From contig CAMPGW010000005.1 in NCBI GenBank assembly GCA_946885735.1, forward strand, positions 3,880 to 67,879: 64,000 nt of DNA, written 5' to 3'. Below are positions 34,853-43,536 of this stretch, piece by piece (within the stretch, counting starts at the first letter, position 1; every line of letters begins with the position of its first letter). The notes beneath the pieces were generated by a model. That model was not told the origin of the DNA and made no database searches. It saw only the letters and a list, made by a program, of their open reading frames with translations. Origin of the DNA: an uncultured Gammaproteobacteria bacterium (GTDB taxonomy: Bacteria > Pseudomonadota > Gammaproteobacteria > Xanthomonadales > Xanthomonadaceae). The translations under genes were made by a program, and so were the position numbers.

Positions 34853-37056
34853 GGGGTCCCCGGCGCGACGGGCACCGACACGGCAGCTTCGATCGGCAGC
34901 GTCTGCAGCACCGGGAATTCGGTCTGCACGCGCGTCATCAGGTCCACGATGCCGGGTGCCTGCAAGGTGACCACCAAGGCGTAGGGCATCGAGACGGCAT
35001 CTTCGACCCGCACCGCCTCACTTTCGTCGCGCACCTGGTAGTTGATGTGGAAGTAGGGGGCGTCCAGGTCGTCCGCGCTGACTGTGCGCACGTTATGCAG
35101 CACCGTATCCCAGCGCATCGCGTCGCGGCGCAGGTCGCCTTCGGTCTTGTACATGCCGGTGCCGAAAAGCGGCAGGGGCTTGCCCGCAGCCTTGTAGCAG
35201 CGCACCCACAGGCCGGCGCGGGTGTAGTTGATCGCGTGCGCGGAATCCACCGGCGCGCGGTAGCAAAACGTGGCGCCGATGCGCACCTTCGTACCGGGCG
35301 GTAGCCCACGCGGAACCGGAATCAACGCCTTTTGCGGATGACCGGGGCGGGTCCGGCCTTGGTAGACCACGCGCACGACATCGAGCGGGGTGTACAGCAC
35401 CGCATCCGGATCCAGCGGCACGCGGCCCCAGCCCACATCTGTGCGCTTGTGGCGGCTGCGAAACTCGGCGCCGTTGATCAGCAAGGCCTGCAACGTGATG
35501 GGGTCGAACCGCGCCTGGCTCTGCGCGTCCAGCCCGATCGCGGTGCGCAATGCCAGAGGGCTGGCGAAGCTCGTTCCGCCCACGCCCACGACGCTGCCTG
35601 CCAGCGGGCTGAAGATCGGCAGCGGTTCGCCGTTCGAACCGCCGAAGGCGAGCACGTCGGGCTTGACGAAGCCAGGACTGCGACCCGGGCCGGTCGCGCT
35701 GTAAGGGGCGCGATTCCACTTCTTGCGCCGCGTGTCGGCCGCGCCCACGGCGAATACATTAACGGCATCGCCCGGCGGTTGAATGCGCGCCAGCTCGCCG
35801 CCGAGGTCGCCGTTGTTGCCTACCGCTGCCGTGCACAAGGTGCTGCCGTCGGCCAGCTCGGTGTCCAGGCGCGAGGTCCACTCGTGGATATCGTCATCGA
35901 AGAAGGTCGCCACCGGGCCGAGGCTGATGTTCGCGAAGCGGTACGGGCGACCGGCCGTGCGCGCCGCGCGCAAGGCGGTGACGATGCGATCGAGCACGTC
36001 CAGCGCCTGTTCGGGGCTGTCGGTCGACGGCAGCACGCGGTGGTGGTCGATCTTGCAGCGCGGCGCGGGAAGCACCGCCTGCTTGGGGTCGACGGGCCCG
36101 AACAACAGGGCCGACGTCACGTTGACGCCGTGCGCCAGCTCGCCGAGCGAGGCGGGCGGCAGATTCGCCGCCGCCAAGTCGGTTACGTGGGCGCCGAAGG
36201 CCTGGGACGTGCCACCGTCGAATACCGCCACGCGCGGTCCCTGCGCCAGCGGTATCGGAACCGGCAACGCCAGTTTCGCGAAATTGCGCCGCAGCGACGC
36301 GGTGAGTTCGAGCTCGCCGCGCAACTGCGGCATCGAGCGCAGCAGGCGGATGCGTTCGAAACGCGCCAGTTCTTCCACGGCTCCGGCCGGCAGCTGCACG
36401 GCCACGAAGGCCAAGCCTGGCACGAAGCGGAATCCGCGCGGGGTGATTACGCCACCCAGCTGCAATACCAGCGTCTGGAAGGCCGCGAGGATGTCGACGT
36501 CGTTCTCGCCGGCGTGCAAGGTCACGTGCACGAATTCGGGCCAGGGCGTGTCCGGGTCCAGGCGCAGCTTGTGCTGGCTGGCGTAGGAATGAATGGTTTC
36601 GATGTGGGTGAACTGCTCCTGGCGTCCGAGGCCCAGCGCCGGATCGCGCAGTTGCAGGTCCATCGTCTCGAAATCTTCCGCGGTGCCGGCGACGAGGATT
36701 TCCGCCGTGTCCTGCAGGTCGGGGTGATTGGCCTGGGGCACGCGCGGGGCCACTTTGGCGACGCGCGAGCCGAGAATGGTCAAGCCTGCGTCGCGCAGAA
36801 TCGCGGCGGGGAAATAGGTCTTTGCCAGAAACGTCGGATGCAGCACGACCTGCGCGGTGATTTCGCCGCGCGGCGAGTAGCGCGGCGCGGAGGCCCGGGC
36901 CGCGCGGGCCACGGCCGAGAGCTGCGGGTGCAGCGCCTCGCGGGCCTGGGCGATCGAGTACGGATGCCATTTCGGGCCGCCACCGGCGGGCCACGACAGC
37001 GGGGCAATCAGTTCTTGCCCGTTGGCGATCAGCAAGTTGCGCGGCGTAGCGGCCAT
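34849..37056 (-). CDS. ietS: Subtilisin-like serine protease (IetS type)
   Basis: The 735-residue protein carries a full S8 triad: Asp280 (RVAVFDGGTS), His309 (ELAHGVNVTSALL) and Ser496 (GVGGTSFASPLALR), with the oxyanion Asn in AAVGNNGDLGG. About 270 residues precede the catalytic domain. There is no signal peptide, so it acts in the cytoplasm. Subtilase genes paired with an AAA ATPase are called IetS/IetA, known for plasmid incompatibility in Agrobacterium and later as an anti-phage pair. The ATG at 37056 follows AGGA; an in-frame GTG at 37083 lies inside ietA. The stop overlaps the CD-NTase start. Confidence 0.88.
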   Translation of the reverse strand: MAATPRNLLIANGQELIAPLSWPAGGGPKWHPYSIAQAREALHPQLSAVARAARASAPRYSPRGEITAQVVLHPTFLAKTYFPAAILRDAGLTILGSRVAKVAPRVPQANHPDLQDTAEILVAGTAEDFETMDLQLRDPALGLGRQEQFTHIETIHSYASQHKLRLDPDTPWPEFVHVTLHAGENDVDILAAFQTLVLQLGGVITPRGFRFVPGLAFVAVQLPAGAVEELARFERIRLLRSMPQLRGELELTASLRRNFAKLALPVPIPLAQGPRVAVFDGGTSQAFGAHVTDLAAANLPPASLGELAHGVNVTSALLFGPVDPKQAVLPAPRCKIDHHRVLPSTDSPEQALDVLDRIVTALRAARTAGRPYRFANISLGPVATFFDDDIHEWTSRLDTELADGSTLCTAAVGNNGDLGGELARIQPPGDAVNVFAVGAADTRRKKWNRAPYSATGPGRSPGFVKPDVLAFGGSNGEPLPIFSPLAGSVVGVGGTSFASPLALRTAIGLDAQSQARFDPITLQALLINGAEFRSRHKRTDVGWGRVPLDPDAVLYTPLDVVRVVYQGRTRPGHPQKALIPVPRGLPPGTKVRIGATFCYRAPVDSAHAINYTRAGLWVRCYKAAGKPLPLFGTGMYKTEGDLRRDAMRWDTVLHNVRTVSADDLDAPYFHINYQVRDESEAVRVEDAVSMPYALVVTLQAPGIVDLMTRVQTEFPVLQTLPIEAAVSVPVAPGTP

Positions 37057-37067
37057 GGATTCGATTC

Positions 37068-38159
37068 CTACTTTTGTAGCCACCGCGAGACGGTCGCTGC
37101 GCTCACGCCGACTTCCTTGGCGATGGCGCGCATCGACAGCCCGTCGGCATGCAAGCGCTTGACCTCGAGCAAGCGCCGGCGCTCGGCCGGATCGGTTGTA
37201 TCCGGCAAGGCCAGGCGCAACAAGACATCGTCGAGCTCGCCGCCGTTGAGCGCGATCTCGCGGCGCGCTCGCGTAATGAGCCGGCTCGCATCGGAGAGCG
37301 GTTCGCCTGCCAGCGCGGGCGCCAATTGCCGTGCGACGTTGGCCCCAGCGCCCAGTTGCCCCAGCAGGACTTCTACCTGTCGCGGCGTGCTGTCAGGGAA
37401 GCGCAGCCACAGGTCGAATCGGCGAAACACGGCGCGATCGAGCAGTTCTTCGTGATTCGTGGCCGCCACCAGCAACGAGGTGCCCGGCCATTCGTCGATG
37501 GCCTGCAAGAGCACGTTCACCACGCGCTTGAGTTCGCCCACGTCCTGCCCGTCGTCGCGCCGCTTGGCCAGCGCGTCGAATTCGTCGAGCAGCAAAACGC
37601 AAGGTTGGGCCTTGGCGTGCATCAAGACGCGCGTGAGGTTGCTGCCCGTTTTGCCGAGCAGGCTGTTCACGGCCGCAGCCAGGTTCAACGTGATCAGCGG
37701 GTAGTGCAGCTGCTCGGCCAGGTAGGTGGCGGCCAGCGTTTTGCCCACGCCCGGCGGACCAGACAGCAACACCGTACGCGAGGGGGTGAGGCCGGCTTCG
37801 CGCAGCTTGTCGGCCTGCCGCCACTCGTGGACCAGCCCCTGCAGTGATTCTTCGACCTTGGGCGGCCAGACTGGTGCGTGCTCGAGAAAGGCGGGGAAGA
37901 GCATCGTGGTCAAGGCCAGGTTGCTGTCCGCGTCCACCGGGCTGACCAGCGCTTGCTGGGCGGCGCCATCGCGCGCCAGGGTCAAACGGGCGCTATTCGC
38001 CTCGGTCAGCGCCTGCGTCAGCAGGGCCGCCAAGGGGGACTTCTCGCGGCGCAGCCTCGCGATCAGGCGGGTCAGCCGCAGCTGGAACGCCGCCGCGTGC
38101 CCGGCGCAGCCTTCCCGGACCAGGGCCAACCACTCGGCGTCAGAACTCGGTGCTGCCAT
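37068..38159 (-). CDS. ietA: AAA ATPase with C-terminal HTH (IetA type)
   Basis: The 363-residue protein has an N-terminal helical part (1-125), then an AAA core: Walker A GPPGVGKT (134-141), Walker B LLLDEFD (189-195), sensor 1 AATN and an arginine-finger region in FRRFDLWLRFP. The last 30 residues, ADGLSMRAIAKEVGVSAATVSRWLQ, are a resolvase-like HTH, which suggests DNA binding or self-regulation. It lies directly upstream of the subtilase gene (11 bp gap) and is the first gene of the operon. IetA is thought to control the IetS protease. Confidence 0.85.
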   Translation of the reverse strand: MAAPSSDAEWLALVREGCAGHAAAFQLRLTRLIARLRREKSPLAALLTQALTEANSARLTLARDGAAQQALVSPVDADSNLALTTMLFPAFLEHAPVWPPKVEESLQGLVHEWRQADKLREAGLTPSRTVLLSGPPGVGKTLAATYLAEQLHYPLITLNLAAAVNSLLGKTGSNLTRVLMHAKAQPCVLLLDEFDALAKRRDDGQDVGELKRVVNVLLQAIDEWPGTSLLVAATNHEELLDRAVFRRFDLWLRFPDSTPRQVEVLLGQLGAGANVARQLAPALAGEPLSDASRLITRARREIALNGGELDDVLLRLALPDTTDPAERRRLLEVKRLHADGLSMRAIAKEVGVSAATVSRWLQK

Positions 38160-38190
38160 TGCCCGCCCTTTGTTTCATCTGTTTCACAGT

Positions 38191-38210
38191 GTTGCACACC
38201 TGTATGCAAC
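38191..38210. promoter_or_regulatory. GTTGCA-N8-TGCAAC palindrome upstream of ietA
   Basis: A 6-bp dyad with 8-bp spacer lies 32-51 bp upstream of the ietA start, in a 136-bp gap with otherwise no gene. Next to it, TGTTTCA occurs twice (38171 and 38180). This is a candidate operator or promoter region for the six-gene operon; the HTH of IetA is one possible binder. Confidence 0.45.
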
Positions 38211-38295
38211 AGCGCAAGAGGGGAGCCGCGGCGGGCCGGGGCGGCCACCCGATCGTGCGGATCACCGGCGCCCGGCGGCTACTCCGGCCGCGGGT

Positions 38296-39033
38296 TCAGC
38301 ACACCAACCCGCGTTGGGTATAAGCCTCGACGGCCGCGTCTTTGGCCTCGCATAGCGCATCGACACGCGCCTGCAGGGAGGCAGCCCGCGGATGGCCACC
38401 GAACGCATTGGCGCAAACGACCAGCGAGAGGTAGCCGTGCTCCACGGCCGCCACCAAAGCGCGGATGGTGGTCGCGGCGTTCACGTTATCGATGGCGCTG
38501 AATGACAACTCGAAGGCATCAGCCTGTTCGGCTACCCGCAGGTGCTCGAACAAGGCACGCGGATTGGGGTGGCCGCCGAAGGTGATCGCTGCGTTGTAGA
38601 CATCGTTGATGAGCGCGCCGAGATTGCCGGCACTCGCTAATTGTTTGGCCACCGTGGAGGGCGCCTGCGTGAAGTGCTTTCGAAACAGTTTCGCGCGCGC
38701 CTCGTCGCTATCGCGCTCCATCCACACTGTCGCCAACTCCGGTTGCGCAACAACCAGATACGCATAGCACGCCGATTCCAGGCCCGTGCGCAGTTGCGGA
38801 AACGCCGCGGTCGCATGTCCGGAAAGCGTGGTGCGGACCCCGGCAAGCCAGAAATAGTAGGCCTGCACCATGAGCAGGTATGCGACGGGTCCGATCTTCG
38901 GAGCGGGCACGAAGAGCTCTTCACGCCAGAGCGCGTCGGTCTGGCGCAGCAAGCTCATCCACGTCGGGTGCGCGAGCTCGACTTCGCCATGCATTTCGCC
39001 GGCGGCGGTCAGGTACGCATCCAACGTCTTCAT
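38296..39033 (-). CDS. Hypothetical helical protein beside CBASS
   Basis: The 245-residue protein is unrecognised, mostly helical, with TAAFPQLRTGLESACYAYLVVAQPELATVWMERDSDEARAKLF and ITFGGHPNPRALFEHLRVAE. The layout recalls the DUF5677/DUF6988-like group and the 19391-20005 protein, but identity is low. The start MKTLDAYL follows AGGA; an upstream GTG is possible. It lies 50 bp downstream of cap3 on the same strand, so it may be a fifth gene of the type II CBASS operon, or an unrelated small defence gene. Confidence 0.62.
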   Translation of the reverse strand: MKTLDAYLTAAGEMHGEVELAHPTWMSLLRQTDALWREELFVPAPKIGPVAYLLMVQAYYFWLAGVRTTLSGHATAAFPQLRTGLESACYAYLVVAQPELATVWMERDSDEARAKLFRKHFTQAPSTVAKQLASAGNLGALINDVYNAAITFGGHPNPRALFEHLRVAEQADAFELSFSAIDNVNAATTIRALVAAVEHGYLSLVVCANAFGGHPRAASLQARVDALCEAKDAAVEAYTQRGLVC

Positions 39034-39083
39034 GTTCCTAAGGTGCACGCGGCCAGTTCCTTCCAGCGAGTTCCAATGAACGG

Positions 39084-39554
39084 TTAGTCGGTATCAGACC
39101 ACTGGATCTGTTCGATCGTGCGGCCGTTGCCTAGGCCCAGCCAGCTGGTACGAATTCCGACGATCAGAAACAGCAGTGGTCGCCCCTGATCGCGCAACAG
39201 CACCTGCCACTCACGCAGGTCCTTTCGCGACGGCGACGGGGACAGTTCGGGATGAGTGTGCCACTCGCCGAGGTAATCGCCGGTGTGCCCGCTGCTCTGC
39301 CAATGCCGCAGCGCGGCTTGTGCATGCCCGTGCGATTCGCGACGAAAGGAGATGCGCGTGCGCCGATCGGTCGAAAACGGCTCGGTGACGTGCGTGACGT
39401 GGAGATGCGGATCCTTGCGAAAGCCCAGCAGGATACCGCCCCCCTCGCATGCCTCCACACTGTCCTGGCGGTAGACCGAGGTCCGTTCTGCGACACGATC
39501 TTCGAGCAGGACCAGCCCGGGCGAAAACGGGTTGTTGCCGATCATCGAGCGCAT
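39084..39554 (-). CDS. cap3: Cap3-type JAMM/JAB deubiquitinase-like protease
   Basis: The 156-residue protein has a complete JAMM+ motif: Glu37 (CEGGGILLG), His99-x-His101 and Ser109-x2-Asp112 in GEWHTHPELSPSPSRKD. In type II CBASS, Cap3 removes the CD-NTase from conjugates that Cap2 makes, and so counteracts priming. The chosen ATG follows GGAGGG; an ATG 9 bp further in would give a 4-bp overlap with cap2 and is an alternative. It overlaps cap2 by 13 bp. Confidence 0.9.
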   Translation of the reverse strand: MRSMIGNNPFSPGLVLLEDRVAERTSVYRQDSVEACEGGGILLGFRKDPHLHVTHVTEPFSTDRRTRISFRRESHGHAQAALRHWQSSGHTGDYLGEWHTHPELSPSPSRKDLREWQVLLRDQGRPLLFLIVGIRTSWLGLGNGRTIEQIQWSDTD

Positions 39555-41218
39555 GCGGGACAGCCCTCCAGGCGATCGACATCCTGGTTCTTGACCTTGA
39601 ACACGTCCGCCTGCTCATGCTCGCGCGTGCGAAAGCGCGGCGAAACGTTGCCATTCATCCAATCCATGACGAAATCGCAGGCCAGCGCCGCGGCAACGGA
39701 AGGCATGGTGGTGCTGTAGGGCGTAAAGGCGTGGCACCCGACGAACGCGCGGACCGGTTCGGCCTTGGACACGCGAAACCGCGGCTCGCCGTACTGGTCG
39801 CCGCCGGCGTGCCGCAGGCAGCGATAGCAAGCAAATCGTTGGGCGTCGACCCACAGGCCTTGCGCGGCGTCGCCGTTTCCGACGACCCAAAGGTGCAAGA
39901 GCGCAGGCTGCCGACCGCGCTCGACGTGGTGGGCGTTGAGGGCTTCGGCGAACGCGGCATCGCCTGTCGCGTTGATGATGACGTCCGCCTCGAGCACGGC
40001 CGCCGGTGCCACCGCTTCGGCGATCCCTTCAATGCGCGAAAAGGGAAACTGGGTCACCGCACGCGCCGCGACGGCCTGTGCCTTGTTGCGGAACAGGCTT
40101 TCGTAGCCCAGCCAATGCCGCCCCAGGTTGTCTGGCTCCAATTCGCCGCGGTCGTAGCAGCGCAACCGGCCGCCGCCGGTGCCGGCACCCAAGCGCGCAA
40201 GATCGGCGACCACGAATCCGCCGATGGCGCCGCAGCCGATCACGACGATCTTCTTCCCCGCAAGCGAACGCACGCCCAGACGCATCAGATTGCGTTGGTG
40301 AATATGCGTGCTGCCGGCCTCAAGGAACACCCGACGTTTGACCGGAATATCCTTGGCATGCGAGTGCAGATACTGTCGATAGCCACTGGCCCGCTGAAAC
40401 GCCTTGGTCGCCGCAGGCTCGAACGAAAACCCCAGTCCAAACCAACCGGCGGGCGAGCCGAACAACAACTCGCGGGGTTTCTTGATGAGCTTGTGGTCGA
40501 GCAGGTGTTCCTGCACGGCCTTATAGACGTCCCGGTCCCAACGCTTTAGCCAGGCGAAGGCTTCAGACAAGTTCTGGGGCAGGCTATCCGCGGGGCAAAC
40601 CGGGTGTTTGTTCGACTCGAACACCGCCCCGGACACCGGCATGTGCGTGGGCGCGGGCCAACCGGCGGCCGCGCAAAAGCGCACGACCTCGTCACGATCC
40701 GCGCTGACGAACAGGCGCGGATGATCGGGCAAGCCGACGTCGTGCCACTGCATCGACGAAACGCCCGGCGTGTGCTCGCCGACCAGCCCTCCGAGCACCG
40801 GCGCACCGTCCGCATGCGCCCAGTGCACAAGAAATTCGCCGCGAAATTCCGCTTCGTAGAAGTTGGGATCAGCGATCATCCGATCCAGCAGGTGCTTGGC
40901 CTTCTCCAGGCACTGCGCCAGGGCGATGTCGGGCCGATAGCGGTCGAGCACCACGCTGCTCTCGGCGAAGTAGCACAACACGCCACTGGCGAAGACGTGC
41001 GGCAGGACCTTGGGCAAGAACGCGGGGCGTTCGGTCAGTCGAATGGTGGGGTATGACAGGAAATCCCAGTCGCTGACTTCCAACCGCACCGGCACGTCGC
41101 CAGCAGCACAGGGTAGCTTTCCTTCCCACGCGCGCACCTTCGGTCCAAGGTGGACCTTGCGAAAACCCCGCGCGCTTAACTGGCGCAGCGCGGGGCCGAG
41201 CGCGACCAACGCCGGCAC
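39542..41218 (-). CDS. cap2: Cap2-type E2-E1 fusion of type II CBASS
   Basis: The 558-residue protein combines an N-terminal E2-like domain (likely catalytic Cys82 in SGVLCYFAE) with a C-terminal ThiF-type E1 domain. The nucleotide motif is VIGCGAIGGFVVADLA (328-334), with RCYDRGELEPDNLGRHW downstream; Cys495 in VGCHAFTPYSTTMPS is a candidate adenylation-thioester cysteine, and CYRC (464-467) with CPAC (553-556) looks like a zinc site. Cap2 attaches the CD-NTase to target proteins and primes it for signalling. It is translated with cap3 (overlap) and lies 9 bp after the CD-NTase stop. Confidence 0.92.
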   Translation of the reverse strand: MPALVALGPALRQLSARGFRKVHLGPKVRAWEGKLPCAAGDVPVRLEVSDWDFLSYPTIRLTERPAFLPKVLPHVFASGVLCYFAESSVVLDRYRPDIALAQCLEKAKHLLDRMIADPNFYEAEFRGEFLVHWAHADGAPVLGGLVGEHTPGVSSMQWHDVGLPDHPRLFVSADRDEVVRFCAAAGWPAPTHMPVSGAVFESNKHPVCPADSLPQNLSEAFAWLKRWDRDVYKAVQEHLLDHKLIKKPRELLFGSPAGWFGLGFSFEPAATKAFQRASGYRQYLHSHAKDIPVKRRVFLEAGSTHIHQRNLMRLGVRSLAGKKIVVIGCGAIGGFVVADLARLGAGTGGGRLRCYDRGELEPDNLGRHWLGYESLFRNKAQAVAARAVTQFPFSRIEGIAEAVAPAAVLEADVIINATGDAAFAEALNAHHVERGRQPALLHLWVVGNGDAAQGLWVDAQRFACYRCLRHAGGDQYGEPRFRVSKAEPVRAFVGCHAFTPYSTTMPSVAAALACDFVMDWMNGNVSPRFRTREHEQADVFKVKNQDVDRLEGCPACAR

Positions 41219-41227
41219 TGGGAAGAT

Positions 41228-42367
41228 TCAGCCCGATTCGGTTGCTTTTACCGCCGGCGGGGCGACGATCACGGCGGCCGCGGCGCGCACGTCCGCGCCA
41301 CCATCGTTGTCGACCCAGTCCGGCCGGGCGGGGATTCGATCGCCCAGCCGCGCACGGATCTCGACCACCGCATCGGCGTGCAGGTGTGCTCCGAAGCTAC
41401 GGGCCAGCTTGAGTCGATTGAACAATTCGCGCGCCTTCGCCACCGCATCACGGCGCTCTTCGGCGGCGAGGCCGCCAAGAAAATCTTCGATTCCTCCATC
41501 GATGCCAGGCTCGCGAAGCTCGCCTTGCAAGGCCGTGACCAGCCGCTCGGCCGCGGCTTCCAGGGCCAGATCGTCGCGGCGGGGACGGGCGCTGAAGTCA
41601 CGGGCGACCGCAATCATCAGCGCGACGGAGGAGGGACCCCCGGTCGGCCACCACAGGTCGCGCCAGGCCTTGATGTAGCGACACACGCGACGCAACTGCG
41701 GACCGTGTTCTTCCATCATGTCCCGCCACCAGCGCGTGACCGCGGCCGGATCCGACGGCTTCCAGGTACCGTTGCGCCGCGCCAGGTGAATGCCGTCCAT
41801 CTCCTCCCAGAACGACTCGGTCAGGTCGAACGCCGCATTGAAGTCGGCATACTCGGCCTTCAGCACCGCCGCCCGCTCTTGAATGGTCAGAAAGATGTGT
41901 TCGGGCGCGGCATAGAGCGGCACATCGATGTGCGCCCAATCGGCCACCTTCAGACGGATGCATTTGTCGTTGTTGCGATCCAGCACCCAGCCTTCGACGA
42001 GGCACAGCTTCTCGAGCAATTTCTCCACCAGGTCAAAATAGGCCTTGGCCGCCACGCGGGGTTTGTGATCTTCGAACACGCTTACCGGAAGGTAGACGCC
42101 GTAGTCCAGGTCCATTTCCTGAGAACCGTGCGCGCGTTGGATACAGGTCAGGTAGGACCAGGATCCTTGCAGGCGAAAGCGGGGCGACACTTCCCGATCG
42201 AGCTGCAGGACCGTCACCGATGCCCGACGGATGCCCTCGCGCACGTGCTCGCGAATCTTGACGCGGCAATCGCGGAGGTAATCGCGCTGCTCCGCCGTTG
42301 GCTCGATGCGCGCATCGAAGGCGCGCGCGTCCTCATCGTTGAGCAAAAGCTTGTTCCACTTGAGCAT
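41228..42367 (-). CDS. DncV-like CD-NTase of type II CBASS
   Basis: The 379-residue protein matches the DncV-type: QGSWSYLTC (Gly68-Ser69), EMDLDYGVYLP (Asp86, Asp88) and AHIDVPLYA (Asp148). The C-terminal part holds the helical spine (CRYIKAWRDLWW). It would make a cyclic dinucleotide that activates the patatin-like CapV. The ATG MLKWNKLLL is 13 bp after the capV stop; a longer frame upstream lies inside capV. The C-terminus (KATESG) may be the site conjugated by Cap2, as in known systems, but this is inferred. Confidence 0.92.
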   Translation of the reverse strand: MLKWNKLLLNDEDARAFDARIEPTAEQRDYLRDCRVKIREHVREGIRRASVTVLQLDREVSPRFRLQGSWSYLTCIQRAHGSQEMDLDYGVYLPVSVFEDHKPRVAAKAYFDLVEKLLEKLCLVEGWVLDRNNDKCIRLKVADWAHIDVPLYAAPEHIFLTIQERAAVLKAEYADFNAAFDLTESFWEEMDGIHLARRNGTWKPSDPAAVTRWWRDMMEEHGPQLRRVCRYIKAWRDLWWPTGGPSSVALMIAVARDFSARPRRDDLALEAAAERLVTALQGELREPGIDGGIEDFLGGLAAEERRDAVAKARELFNRLKLARSFGAHLHADAVVEIRARLGDRIPARPDWVDNDGGADVRAAAAVIVAPPAVKATESG

Positions 42368-42380
42368 GGCAGTGTCCTGG

Positions 42381-43355
42381 TCAGTAGAAGGTGGCAGGGG
42401 CGGCCTGGTGGGCGAGCAGCGCCCGAATACGCGGATCGCCGAGCGCCCACTTGGCGCGCTCGTGCGCGGTGCCAACGAGTACCTCCGCCGCCGCGGGCGT
42501 GGCCTTGTCGAGGGCGACCGACCGGGCTTGGGCGTCGGTGAGTGCATCGTCCAGGTGCGCGTACCGCTCACCCAGCCGATGGCCGACCATGAAGTCCACC
42601 AAGGACTCCTGCGTCGAAATGGTCAGGCCGAAGATTTGGCCGGAGGTCTCGATGGGGTTGGCACCGCCCCAGCTGAGCAAGCCGCCTTTGCGGTTCTTGC
42701 GCGGGTCGACGGTGAATTTCGCAGACATTGTGCCCACGGCCAGCAAGTGGATCGATTCGATCGGCTGCCGGAAGAAGTACTCGGCCTCGTGCACGGCGAG
42801 CATGCCAGGCGCATTGGCGAACAGGCCGCCATCGACGTATTGGCTGTCGTTGAGCAGGTGGCGCGGGAAATAGGTCGGCGCGGCGCTGGTCGCGAGCGCC
42901 ACGTCGACCATGCTCAAGTGCTTGTCGCGGTGAAAGGTGGAGTGGTGAGCAGTTTTGAACACGACCGGCTTGCCGGTGGTGAAGTTGATCGCCGGCACCA
43001 GCACGGGGTGGAGGCAGTCACCCAGGCGTCGGTCCCCGAAAAGATCCGGCTGCGAAAGCAGCGATTGCAGCGGCGCGCTTGAATACTTGGATTCAAAAAA
43101 GGCCAGTCGACTGCGCCGGCGAAAGATCTCGCTGCCGTGCGCCTGGAACAAGGTGACGATGCGCGCCGCGGGAATCTCGCACGCCAGCGCCAAGGCGAGG
43201 ATGCCGCCGATCGACGTGCCGGCGAGCAGATCGAAGTGGCCGCCCACCGGATGCCCGAGCTGCTGCTCGATGTCCGCGAGTACCTGCGCGGTGTACAGAC
43301 CGCGAAAGCCTCCCCCGGACAAGGCCAGGGCCTGAAAACGCACCGGAGTCCCCAC
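42381..43355 (-). CDS. capV: CapV patatin-like phospholipase effector
   Basis: The 324-residue phospholipase has the patatin blocks: oxyanion GGGFRG (14-19), nucleophile elbow GTSIG (Ser48) and catalytic dyad Asp175 in DGGLFANAP. When bound to the cyclic dinucleotide it degrades the cell membrane and kills the infected cell. The GTG start follows AAGGGGGA. It is the first gene of the capV-cdn-cap2-cap3 operon. The 180 bp upstream, toward the integrase-like gene, hold no supported gene and probably contain the promoter. Confidence 0.93.
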   Translation of the reverse strand: MGTPVRFQALALSGGGFRGLYTAQVLADIEQQLGHPVGGHFDLLAGTSIGGILALALACEIPAARIVTLFQAHGSEIFRRRSRLAFFESKYSSAPLQSLLSQPDLFGDRRLGDCLHPVLVPAINFTTGKPVVFKTAHHSTFHRDKHLSMVDVALATSAAPTYFPRHLLNDSQYVDGGLFANAPGMLAVHEAEYFFRQPIESIHLLAVGTMSAKFTVDPRKNRKGGLLSWGGANPIETSGQIFGLTISTQESLVDFMVGHRLGERYAHLDDALTDAQARSVALDKATPAAAEVLVGTAHERAKWALGDPRIRALLAHQAAPATFY

Positions 43356-43536
43356 AAATCCCCCTTTCGAAAGGATGGAACGACCCTATCGCGACCGCGT
43401 CGCACTCCCTGCGACTCGCGTTTCGAAAATCATGGGGACGGCCCGCGCCGTTTCAAGGGCGAACCGAAGATGTTGTGTTCCAGACACGGGGCACCCCGAT
43501 ATGTAGATCAGGGTTCGATCGGCGACCTTCCCGGGC

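Noticed and set aside
19391..39033. Paralogy of the helical proteins at 19391-20005 and 38296-39033
   Set aside because: Only the general layout (Arg/Glu helix, then His-containing helix) looks alike; no extended identity could be aligned by eye. A profile search would decide.
39084..41218. cap2/cap3 as thiamine or molybdopterin ThiF/JAB enzymes
   Set aside because: The E2-like N-terminal domain and the neighbours capV and CD-NTase mark them as CBASS proteins.
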